A stretch of 64,000 bases of DNA. Source: Legionellaceae bacterium (GTDB lineage: Bacteria; Pseudomonadota; Gammaproteobacteria; Legionellales; Legionellaceae). This document shows, piece after piece, positions 54,904-62,822 of this stretch. Position numbers and translations under genes: made by a program. The first letter of the stretch is position 1, and each line of letters starts with the position of its first letter. The notes under the pieces were generated by a model. It was not told where the DNA came from and searched no databases. It saw only the letters and a list, made by a program, of their open reading frames with translations. The stretch covers positions 186,001 through 250,000 of the forward strand of contig JARGOS010000002.1 of NCBI GenBank assembly GCA_029212505.1. Direction: 5' to 3'.

Positions 54904-57057
54904 ATGAAACAAATTTTACAAGATCTAGAAAAGGGTGATACCACCATGATTGAGGCCCCAGTACCTCAAACTGCAACAGGGCGAATTTTAATTAATACCC
55001 ACACAACGCTAATTTCAGCAGGCACTGAGCGGATGCTCGTTGACTTCGGAAAAGCTTCTTATCTTCAAAAGGCACGACAACAACCCGAAAAAGTGAAAGC
55101 AGTGCTTGATAAAGTCAAAACCGATGGATTATTCTCAACACTTGATGCTGTGAAATCTAAATTAGCTCAGCCATTACCACTTGGGTATTGCAATGTAGGC
55201 ATGGTTTCAGCTGTAGCTCAAGATATGACCGTGTTTAAAGCAGGTGACCGTGTGGTTTCAAATGGTCCACATGCAGACGTCGTGAGTGTTTCAAAAAATT
55301 TATGTGCACATATTCCTGATCATGTTGATGATGAGTCAGCCGCATTTACTGTGGTTGCGAGTATAGCATTACAAGGCATTCGATTAGCAGAACCTACACT
55401 AGGTGAAGCGGTTGTTGTGACCGGTGTTGGCTTAATCGGGCTTTTGGCGGTTCAATTACTGAGAGCGCAGGGCTGTCGTGTATTAGCGATTGATTTTGAT
55501 GAAACCAAGCTTGCCTTAGCGCGTCAGTTTGGTGCCGAAACCTGCAATCCTGGACGGGGGAAAGATCCCGTGAGTGCAGGCCTTGCTTTTAGTCGAGGTC
55601 ATGGCGTTGATGCCGTAATAATCACAGCCTCGACCAAATCGAACGACCCGGTGACACAAGCTGCTCAAATGAGTCGTAAACGAGGGCGAATTGTTCTGGT
55701 GGGTGTGGTTGGTTTAGAGTTAAACCGCGTTGATTTTTATGAAAAAGAATTAAGTTTTCAAGTCTCGTGCTCGTATGGACCAGGACGTTATGAGCCAAGC
55801 TATGAAGAGCAAGGGGTTGATTACCCGATTGGTTTTGTTCGTTGGACGGAACAACGTAATTTTGAGGCGGTGCTCGATATGATGGCCAGTGGCCAACTGG
55901 ATGTAAAACCCTTGATAACCCATCGCTTTGCCTTTGAAGATGCAGAAAAAGCGTATGAGACGCTCACAGCAGAGCGAGATGCATTAGGTATTGTATTGCA
56001 ATACACCAGCGATGCTACAGCACGACATGTTCAAGCCGTAGATTTAAATATGGGTGAAGCTGATTCTCGGGCGATTAATTCTGAAAAACCTGTGCTTGGC
56101 TTTATTGGGGCTGGAAATTATGCATCGCGTGTTTTGATTCCAGCATTTAAAGCAAAAAAAGCGCAGTTGCATACGGTTGTCACCTCAGGTGGCGTAAGCG
56201 GTGTCATTCATGGGAAGAAAGCAGGCTTTGCAACGGCTTCAACTAATATTGATGCCATGCTTTCGGATGAAAGCATCAATACCGTGGTGATTGCTACAAG
56301 GCATAATACGCATGCGCCGCTTGTCGCCAAGGCGTTGAATGCAGGCAAACATGTGTTTGTTGAAAAACCCTTGGCTATTACGTTTGAAGACTTAGCTGAG
56401 GTCGAGGCGGCTTATTATGCAGCATCGATGCGTGATAAAAAACGGCACCTGATGGTGGGTTACAATCGACGGTTTGCGCCGCATATACAAAAAATGAAAG
56501 CATTACTTGCGCAGGTGCAAGAGCCTAAATCGTTCATGATGACGATGAATGCAGGGGTCATTCCAGCAGAGCACTGGACACAAGATTTAGCGGTTGGCGG
56601 TGGACGTATAATTGGTGAGGCATGTCATTTTATTGATTTGATGCGTTATTTAGCGGGTTCGGAAATTGTTTCGGTCCAAGCACGTCAAATGGGAAATAGT
56701 ACTCATGTGAAGGTGCATGAGGATAAAGCGGCGATTATTCTTGGTTTTGCGGATGGTTCGTTTGGCACCATTCATTATTTAGCAAATGGAGCCGCGAGCT
56801 TTCCTAAAGAACGTGTTGAGGTGTTTGCTGCGGGCCGTGTGCTTCAATTGGATAATTTTCGTCGTTTGAAAGGGTTTGGATGGCCTGGGTTCTCTAAGAT
56901 GAACTTGATGCGACAAGGCAAAGGACAAGCGGCATGTGTGGCTGCTTTTCTTGAGGCTATGGAGAGCGGTGCAGCGACACCTATTCCGATTCAAGAAATA
57001 TTTGAAGTCGCGCGTGTAACGCTTGAGGTTGCGGAGCAATTGCGCGAGCAACAATAA
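54904..57057 (+). CDS. Fusion of zinc-type alcohol dehydrogenase and Gfo/Idh/MocA oxidoreductase
   Basis: The 717-residue protein has a medium-chain dehydrogenase half (residues ~1-375): GTERMLVDFGKASYLQKAR, GYCNVGMVSAV, GDRVVSNGPHADVVSV, and VVTGVGLIGLLAVQLLRAQG. A Gfo/Idh half follows (~390-717): LGFIGAGNYASRVLIPAF, VFVEKPLAI and IIGEACHFIDLMRYLAGSE. Such fusions accompany heparinase-like lyases in glycan clusters, where they are thought to make or change uronic or amino sugars. The ATG at 54904 is preferred over a GTG at 54895. Heparinase follows after an intruding ATPase gene. Confidence 0.9.
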   Translation: MKQILQDLEKGDTTMIEAPVPQTATGRILINTHTTLISAGTERMLVDFGKASYLQKARQQPEKVKAVLDKVKTDGLFSTLDAVKSKLAQPLPLGYCNVGMVSAVAQDMTVFKAGDRVVSNGPHADVVSVSKNLCAHIPDHVDDESAAFTVVASIALQGIRLAEPTLGEAVVVTGVGLIGLLAVQLLRAQGCRVLAIDFDETKLALARQFGAETCNPGRGKDPVSAGLAFSRGHGVDAVIITASTKSNDPVTQAAQMSRKRGRIVLVGVVGLELNRVDFYEKELSFQVSCSYGPGRYEPSYEEQGVDYPIGFVRWTEQRNFEAVLDMMASGQLDVKPLITHRFAFEDAEKAYETLTAERDALGIVLQYTSDATARHVQAVDLNMGEADSRAINSEKPVLGFIGAGNYASRVLIPAFKAKKAQLHTVVTSGGVSGVIHGKKAGFATASTNIDAMLSDESINTVVIATRHNTHAPLVAKALNAGKHVFVEKPLAITFEDLAEVEAAYYAASMRDKKRHLMVGYNRRFAPHIQKMKALLAQVQEPKSFMMTMNAGVIPAEHWTQDLAVGGGRIIGEACHFIDLMRYLAGSEIVSVQARQMGNSTHVKVHEDKAAIILGFADGSFGTIHYLANGAASFPKERVEVFAAGRVLQLDNFRRLKGFGWPGFSKMNLMRQGKGQAACVAAFLEAMESGAATPIPIQEIFEVARVTLEVAEQLREQQ

Positions 57058-57084
57058 AGTTGCTTTTTTTGAGTGATCTCACCA

Positions 57085-57132
57085 TTTTTGGTTCGTAAAA
57101 GTGTGGTGCATTACATTTTTACGAACCAAAAA
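57085..57132. terminator. Strong inverted repeat, probable bidirectional terminator
   Basis: TTTTTGGTTCGTAAAA (57085-57100) and TTTTACGAACCAAAAA (57117-57132) pair over 16 bp with a 16-base loop, between two converging genes. T-runs lie at both outer sides (A-rich stem flanks serve both strands). It could equally be the end of an inserted ATPase cassette. Confidence 0.65.
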
Positions 57133-57144
57133 GAGTTTTTATTC

Positions 57145-58602
57145 TCATGGATACGTTGCCGTTTTGGCATCAAGCGCATCACCTAAATCAATAATTTTTG
57201 TAAAATAATCTTCATCTACGACAGAATCACTGATGGTATTGACGTGTATCAATACAGGCAAGCACGAAAAATGCTTGGGTATTTTTAATCGTTGAATTTT
57301 TTGTTGCACTTCGTGAATAATGTTGATTTTTATCTCATTTCGAGAGAATTTTACCTCACAAACAAACAAGTTGTTGTAGCGCGTTTGAATCAAATAATCA
57401 ATTTGACACCCGGGTGCTTGTTGTGTTGATTTTTGAAAATAAACGCCATCATTGACAATATCCTGTGGGGATAAGTTCAACTGTTTCCATATCCAAGATC
57501 TATTTTTGATCACCAAATTTTCAAATTGAAGCCCCATGATCGTGGACCAGCCTGGTAATGCAGTCATCGAAGACCATGGATAGTGATTACGCGAAATCTT
57601 ATCTTTTTGTTTATCAATATATCTCAAATAAAATCGCAAATAATTATCGCTTAAGCGGTAGCGACTTGATTTGGTTGATGTGCCCGTTTTAAATGACCAG
57701 GTATAATCTCGGCTAATAAAACCCGCTTCAACTAAATCCTTTAAATAATCACTGATAACACCACCGGATGTGATTTTTAATTGCTGACAAATACGCTCGA
57801 GATTTGCAGGCTCATTCACGAGAAGCGAAACAATTTTTTTATAATAATCAGAACGTTTGTCAAATAAATCGTGAAAAATATTGTCAAATTCTCGAAATAA
57901 TAACCCGCCAGGTTCGAAACACAATTGTTGGACATTTTTTTCAATCGGTAGCTTGGGAGCTAAAACTTCAAGATATAAGGGGATACCTCCCGTAATAGCA
58001 AGGTATTTAAACTGATCATAATGACTGACGTGCACGCGGTGAGTACGCCAAAATTGGCTACAAACAGCTAACGGTAATTCTTGTAATGTCATAACATAGT
58101 GCACACGTCCCAAAAAAGCCGTTGACGCCAAAATATTTTTTTCTATCCAGGATGAAATCGAGCCGCAAAGAATGAGCATCAAATGAGAATTTTTTTTAAA
58201 TAACTCATCCCATGCATTTTTTAATTTACCCAAAAAGGTCGGATCATCCATCGCCATCCAGGATATCTCATCTAATAAAATCACGGTATTACCATCCTGG
58301 GTTCGTGTCGCCAAGAGCTCAAACAACTCAGCCCATTCATCGGCTTTTAACGTGGGGAGTTCCGGAAAATAACTCTTGAGACGACGAGCAAAATCATCGC
58401 GCTGTGTTTGGGCCGTGATCCCTTTTTCAGGTGGTAAGCCACTAAATCTATAAAATTGTTTACCCACAGCAAACTCTTCAACTAAACGACTTTTACCAAT
58501 ACGGCGACGGCCTTTAATCACGGTAAAACAACTGACATCTTTGGAAAATAAACCATTGAGCGTGGCAAGCTCTTGTTCTCTACCCATAAAATGATGAGGC
58601 AT
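57145..58602 (-). CDS. Solitary ATPase of the AAA_2/DUF234 (archaeal-ATPase) type with nuclease-like C-terminus
   Basis: The 485-residue protein has FMGREQELATLNGLF, Walker A VIKGRRRIGKSRLVEEF, Walker B VILLDEISWM and LILCGSISSW. A winged-helix segment (ERICQQLKITSGGVISDYL) leads into a C-terminal DUF234 domain with GCQIDYLIQTRYNN and FVCEVKFSRNE, the D-x(n)-E-x-K core. It is on the minus strand in an otherwise plus-strand locus, between the dehydrogenase fusion and the heparinase gene. Inverted repeats lie at both its ends. It looks like an insertion. Confidence 0.87.
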   Translation of the reverse strand: MPHHFMGREQELATLNGLFSKDVSCFTVIKGRRRIGKSRLVEEFAVGKQFYRFSGLPPEKGITAQTQRDDFARRLKSYFPELPTLKADEWAELFELLATRTQDGNTVILLDEISWMAMDDPTFLGKLKNAWDELFKKNSHLMLILCGSISSWIEKNILASTAFLGRVHYVMTLQELPLAVCSQFWRTHRVHVSHYDQFKYLAITGGIPLYLEVLAPKLPIEKNVQQLCFEPGGLLFREFDNIFHDLFDKRSDYYKKIVSLLVNEPANLERICQQLKITSGGVISDYLKDLVEAGFISRDYTWSFKTGTSTKSSRYRLSDNYLRFYLRYIDKQKDKISRNHYPWSSMTALPGWSTIMGLQFENLVIKNRSWIWKQLNLSPQDIVNDGVYFQKSTQQAPGCQIDYLIQTRYNNLFVCEVKFSRNEIKINIIHEVQQKIQRLKIPKHFSCLPVLIHVNTISDSVVDEDYFTKIIDLGDALDAKTATYP

Positions 58603-58618
58603 ATGCTTATATTTTTTA

Positions 58619-58684
58619 TTGCGGAAAAATATAGTTTATTATATTTCCCGCAAAATATAAATAGGTTGAGTTTTGCGGGAAAAT
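58619..58684. repeat. Three TTGCGG(G)AAA motifs upstream of the ATPase gene
   Basis: The motif occurs forward at 58619-58629 (TTGCGGAAAA), reversed at 58644-58656 (TTTCCCGCAAAAT) and forward at 58671-58684 (TTTTGCGGGAAAAT). The first two form an inverted repeat with one mismatch. On the minus strand a TATAAT-like box (58638-58643) lies between the first two copies, so they fit operator sites around the ATPase promoter. Confidence 0.7.
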
Positions 58685-58775
58685 TTATTTTTGGGTAAGA
58701 TGCACTATAGATAAATTCGAAATTGTACGACATATTCGGATAGCAGTTACGAAATTGCAGGGTGTCGACGTTTAA

Positions 58776-58797
58776 TGTGGTTGTTACGCCAACCACA
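58776..58797. repeat. Perfect 8-bp hairpin upstream of the heparinase gene
   Basis: TGTGGTTG (58776-58783) and CAACCACA (58790-58797) pair perfectly around TTACGC, about 53 bases before the heparinase ATG. There is no T-run on either side. A leader structure or the edge of the ATPase insertion is possible. CGAAATTG also recurs twice just upstream (near 58718 and 58750). Confidence 0.5.
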
Positions 58798-58849
58798 AAA
58801 TTACAGAACGTTATGATTCAGGTTGAGCGAAAATTAAAACAAGGATTAC

Positions 58850-60526
58850 ATGAAACAAAAGTTGATGCTTCGGTATATACATACCTTACGATATTTAAAA
58901 TTTGAACAATTAATGTATCAAGTTTTTTATCGCATGAAAACGCCTAAGCTTAATCGTAAGGTATTGCATGAGTTAAGTTCTTTGCGTACTTGGCCGCAGC
59001 CTTGGTTGGCTCCAGAGGTTATGCCATCCGCTAGTATTGATAAAAAGAATTTAGTTTTTTTAGGTGAAGAAGGTTGCCTCGACGAAGATAATCTTTGGAA
59101 TAGTCCCAAACGCTCAAAATTATGGCTCTATAATTTACATTATTTTGATGTCATGAGCGCTGTAGGTGCTTTTGATAATCAAGATGTTATTAATATTTTA
59201 TTACATCGCTGGATTCAAGAAAATCCTCCGATTCAAGGTAATGGGTGGGAACCTTATCCGCTTTCTTTGCGCATTGTAAACTGGGTTAAATGGTTTTCAA
59301 AATATCCCGAATATGCAAATGAAGCTACGCGACAAAGTTTAGCTTTGCAAGGTGCCGCTTTAGTAAAGCAACTGGAATATCATATTCTTGGGAATCATTT
59401 ATTTGCGAATGCGAAAGCGTTGGTTTTTATAGGAAGTTATTTTGATGGCGTTGATGCAGCATCTTGGTTAGCGAAAGGCGTACGATTACTGGATCGTGAA
59501 ATTCCAGAGCAATTTCTTTTAGACGGTGGTCATTTTGAACGTTCGCCGATGTATCACGCCACGTTGTTGTGGGATATGTGTGATTTATATAATTTAGCAT
59601 GTCGAACGGGTATTCAAGCTTTACTTCAACGAAAGCATCAATGGAAAGGTGTGATTCAACGCGGATTAAGCTGGCTTGCTTGTATGACACACCCTGATGG
59701 CGATGTTTCTTTTTTTAATGACAGCACCTTGGGTATTGCGCCTAAGCTTGATGCTCTCGAAGCTTATGCAAAACAGCTTGGCATGAATAAAATCGAAGCG
59801 TCTGCATCATCTGAATTATCTTCAGTTTTAACTTATCATGACTTAAAATATACCGGCTATGGTGTTGTTGACTTACCAGAGCAAGGCAAGCTGATTGTGG
59901 ATGTAGGTGAAGTGGGCCCTGTTTATCAGCCGGGTCATGCGCATGCAGATACGTTAAGTTTCGAGCTGAGTTTGTATGGTCAGCGTTTATTTGTGAATTC
60001 GGGTATCTCTTGCTATGGACAATCTGAACTGCGCGAATATCAGCGTAGTACACAAGCACATAATACGGTATGTGTTTCAGGTCTAAACTCATCTGAAACA
60101 TGGGCAGGCTTTCGTGTCGCCCGCCGTGCTTTCCCTAAAGATTTATCGATAAAAAACTTACCTGATCAAATTGTTATTCAATGCTCGCATGATGGCTATT
60201 TGAGGCTACCCGGAAATATTATTCATCAACGAACCTGGGGTGTAACAAAAAATAGTTTGAATATTCGTGATGTGATAACTGAGCGATATCAAGAAGCTGA
60301 AGTAAGGTATTATTTCCATCCGGAAATTCAAATTAAGCCTATCTCTCAATATGTGTTTGAAGCTCAGCTTACCTCGGGTCAAATTGTAAAAATTGCTATT
60401 GTAGGCGCACGTGATTGTAATTTAGCTCAATCGTGTTGGTACCCGGCCTTTGGTATATCGCAAGATAGCTATTGTTTAGTTATCAAGTTTAAAAGTCCAG
60501 AATTATCAATGCATGTTGAATGGTGA
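58850..60526 (+). CDS. Heparinase II/III-family polysaccharide lyase
   Basis: The 558-residue protein has an N-terminal toroid half with WLYNLHYFDVMSAVG, GNGWEPYPLSLRIVNW and LGNHLFANAKALVFIG. The C-terminal half has the catalytic YQPGHAHADTLSFEL and RSTQAHNTVCVSG motifs. No signal peptide is seen, so it may act in the cytoplasm or be a non-canonical protein, as with heparinase-like proteins of other O-antigen clusters. An AAGGA ribosome site is upstream. It should be co-operonic with the GT4 gene seven bases downstream. Confidence 0.92.
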   Translation: MKQKLMLRYIHTLRYLKFEQLMYQVFYRMKTPKLNRKVLHELSSLRTWPQPWLAPEVMPSASIDKKNLVFLGEEGCLDEDNLWNSPKRSKLWLYNLHYFDVMSAVGAFDNQDVINILLHRWIQENPPIQGNGWEPYPLSLRIVNWVKWFSKYPEYANEATRQSLALQGAALVKQLEYHILGNHLFANAKALVFIGSYFDGVDAASWLAKGVRLLDREIPEQFLLDGGHFERSPMYHATLLWDMCDLYNLACRTGIQALLQRKHQWKGVIQRGLSWLACMTHPDGDVSFFNDSTLGIAPKLDALEAYAKQLGMNKIEASASSELSSVLTYHDLKYTGYGVVDLPEQGKLIVDVGEVGPVYQPGHAHADTLSFELSLYGQRLFVNSGISCYGQSELREYQRSTQAHNTVCVSGLNSSETWAGFRVARRAFPKDLSIKNLPDQIVIQCSHDGYLRLPGNIIHQRTWGVTKNSLNIRDVITERYQEAEVRYYFHPEIQIKPISQYVFEAQLTSGQIVKIAIVGARDCNLAQSCWYPAFGISQDSYCLVIKFKSPELSMHVEW

Positions 60527-60532
60527 TATTTC

Positions 60533-61705
60533 GTGAAAATTCTAATTTTATCTTTTTATTATACCCCTGATTTATGCGCAGGTTCGTTTCGCTGCACGGC
60601 GTTTGTCGAAGCGTTAAAAAAGCAGGTAAGTCCAGACACACAAATTGATGTTATGACCACAGCACCCAATCGGTATGCCTCGTTTGATACAAAAGCACCT
60701 GCCTCTGAAAAAAAACAGGGCTTAAATATAGAACGCATAACTTTACCAACGCATAAAAGCGGGATGTTAGACCAAGCGAAGGCTTTTGCTCACTTTAGTC
60801 GTGAGGTCAACAAACGCATCAAACACCGTGAGTATGATGTCGTGTTTGCTACATCATCACGTTTAATGACCGCGGCATTAGGTGGCTGGATTGCCCGAAG
60901 AAAAAAAGCAAAGCTTTACCTTGATATACGCGATCTTTTTACAGATACCATTCAAGATGTGCTTTCAAGAAAATTGGCGGTGGTTTTAAAACCGATTTTT
61001 TCTTTTATTGAAAAAAAGACGGTTGGCCGTGCTGAGCAAGTCAATTTGGTATCTCGAGGATTTGAAGGATATTATAAACAGCATTACCCTGCTGCCAACT
61101 TAAGCTGGTTTACCAATGGTATTGATTCAGAATTTATTGTGCCTAATAGCCTAGAGCCGAAGAACTTAGGTTCTGCAGGATCTTTGACCGTACTTTATGC
61201 CGGTAATATTGGAGAAGGGCAAGGTTTACATGCCATCATTCCTGAATTAGCAAAACGTATGGAAGGGCGGGTGCGGTTTAAAATTATCGGTGATGGAGGA
61301 CGAAAAGCGCATTTGATTGCAGCGCTCAAGCATGCCCAATGTCATAACGTAGAGCTTCTACCACCTTTAAGTCGTGCGGAGCTGATTGCTGAGTATCAGC
61401 AGGCTGATATTTTGTTTCTTCATCTGAATGATTATGAGGCTTTTCGTAAGGTCTTACCGTCCAAAATATTTGAATATGCAGCCATGGGCAAGCCTATTTG
61501 GGCCGGTATTTCAGGCTATTCTGCGGAATTTGTTCGCTCGGAAGTCGGTAATGCGGCAATTTTTTATCCATGTAATGCAATGGAAGCTGAAGCAGTATTT
61601 TCTAGTTTAAAGCTCGAAGCTATCGCGAGACTCGATTTTATTGAAAAATATAAACGAAGTCATATCATGAATGCTATGGCGTCAAATATGCTTAGCGTGC
61701 TATGA
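60533..61705 (+). CDS. Glycosyltransferase family 4 (WbuB-like)
   Basis: The 390-residue protein has LILSFYYTPDLCAGSFRCTA, VMTTAPNRYASFD, LYLDIRDLFTDTIQDV and FTNGIDSEFIV, then a GT-B C-terminal half (LYAGNIGEGQGL, IIGDGGRK, LPSKIFEYAAMGKPIWAG). The start resembles WbuB, an L-FucNAc transferase of E. coli O26. The GTG start has GGTGA six bases upstream. It sits directly after the heparinase gene. Confidence 0.9.
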   Translation: MKILILSFYYTPDLCAGSFRCTAFVEALKKQVSPDTQIDVMTTAPNRYASFDTKAPASEKKQGLNIERITLPTHKSGMLDQAKAFAHFSREVNKRIKHREYDVVFATSSRLMTAALGGWIARRKKAKLYLDIRDLFTDTIQDVLSRKLAVVLKPIFSFIEKKTVGRAEQVNLVSRGFEGYYKQHYPAANLSWFTNGIDSEFIVPNSLEPKNLGSAGSLTVLYAGNIGEGQGLHAIIPELAKRMEGRVRFKIIGDGGRKAHLIAALKHAQCHNVELLPPLSRAELIAEYQQADILFLHLNDYEAFRKVLPSKIFEYAAMGKPIWAGISGYSAEFVRSEVGNAAIFYPCNAMEAEAVFSSLKLEAIARLDFIEKYKRSHIMNAMASNMLSVL

Positions 61706-61766
61706 ATGAGTTTGTTATGATTTGACGTAGACAAAAGGATGTGTGAATTGTTATTCAAGGGATGTG

Positions 61767-62777
61767 ATGAAAATACTCGTGACAGGTGCCACAGGATTTG
61801 TTGGCAAGCAGCTGGTTCAATATTTACTTGAGCATACAGAGGCCACGTTATGCCTTGCTGTAAGGGCCATACCTCAAATTAGGCTGTATGACTTAAAGTA
61901 CGCTTCGAGGGTTAATTTAATTCAAATTAATCATATTTCATCCGATACATATTGGCAAGATGCACTTGTGGATTGTGATGTTGTGATTCACTTGGCGGCA
62001 TGCGTTAACGTTTTAGATCAAAACTCAAACTCAAATTCAAAAGACCCGCTTGCTATTTTTCGTGCTACAAATGTTGAGGGCACGTTGAATTTAGCGAGGC
62101 AAGCAAGTCAAGCTGGAATCAAGCGTTTTATTTATATGAGCTCCATAAAAGTGAATGGAGAACAGACGCAACCTGGTGCAGCGTTTAAACCTGATGATGT
62201 ACCTCAACCTCAATATGCTTACGCAGTCTCCAAACTTGAAGCCGAGCAAGGGCTGATGGCATTGGTAGGAAAAAGTGCCATGAAGGTTGTCATTTTGAGA
62301 CCGCCTCTGGTGTATGGTCCTGATGTAGGTGGCAATTTTATGCTACTTATGGCGTTGTTACAGAAAAAAATCCCCCTTCCATTTGGCGCGATAAATAACA
62401 ATAAACGAAGTTTTATATCCGTTTTAAATCTTGTTGATGTGATTGCTACCTGTATTACTCATCCACAGGCTGAAAATCAAATATTTTTAGTCAGTGATGG
62501 ACACGATTTATCAACCACCGCATTGCTTTCAAAGCTAAAACAGCTTTTTGAGGCATCATCAGCATGGTTATTTCCATTGCCAGCTTGGGTATTAAATACC
62601 ACCGCAACGATCATGGGTAAGCAACAGAAAATGATGCGTCTCACCGGTTCATTGCAGTTAGATGTGAGTCAAACTCAGAGATTATTGGATTGGCAGCCGA
62701 GAGAAAGTGTCGATGCTGGCTTATTAAGAACGGTTGCAAGTTATAGCAAGTCAAAAAATTCAATTTTAACTGAATAA
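61767..62777 (+). CDS. NAD-dependent epimerase/dehydratase (UDP-GlcNAc-epimerase-like)
   Basis: The 336-residue extended SDR protein has ILVTGATGFVGKQLVQYLL, HLAACVNVLDQ, YMSSIKVNGEQT and Y-x3-K in YAYAVSKLEAEQ, VVILRPPLVYGPDVGGNF and SDGHDLSTTALL. It resembles WbpV/Gne-like proteins that reduce or epimerise UDP-4-keto-6-deoxy-HexNAc. It would feed on the product of the dehydratase domain in the next gene. The ATG at 61767 has AAGGG five bases upstream; the frame also opens from 61743. Confidence 0.88.
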   Translation: MKILVTGATGFVGKQLVQYLLEHTEATLCLAVRAIPQIRLYDLKYASRVNLIQINHISSDTYWQDALVDCDVVIHLAACVNVLDQNSNSNSKDPLAIFRATNVEGTLNLARQASQAGIKRFIYMSSIKVNGEQTQPGAAFKPDDVPQPQYAYAVSKLEAEQGLMALVGKSAMKVVILRPPLVYGPDVGGNFMLLMALLQKKIPLPFGAINNNKRSFISVLNLVDVIATCITHPQAENQIFLVSDGHDLSTTALLSKLKQLFEASSAWLFPLPAWVLNTTATIMGKQQKMMRLTGSLQLDVSQTQRLLDWQPRESVDAGLLRTVASYSKSKNSILTE

Positions 62778-62822
62778 AATAAGCATTATATTTATATTGT
62801 TCCAACGTGGAAGGAGCTTAGG

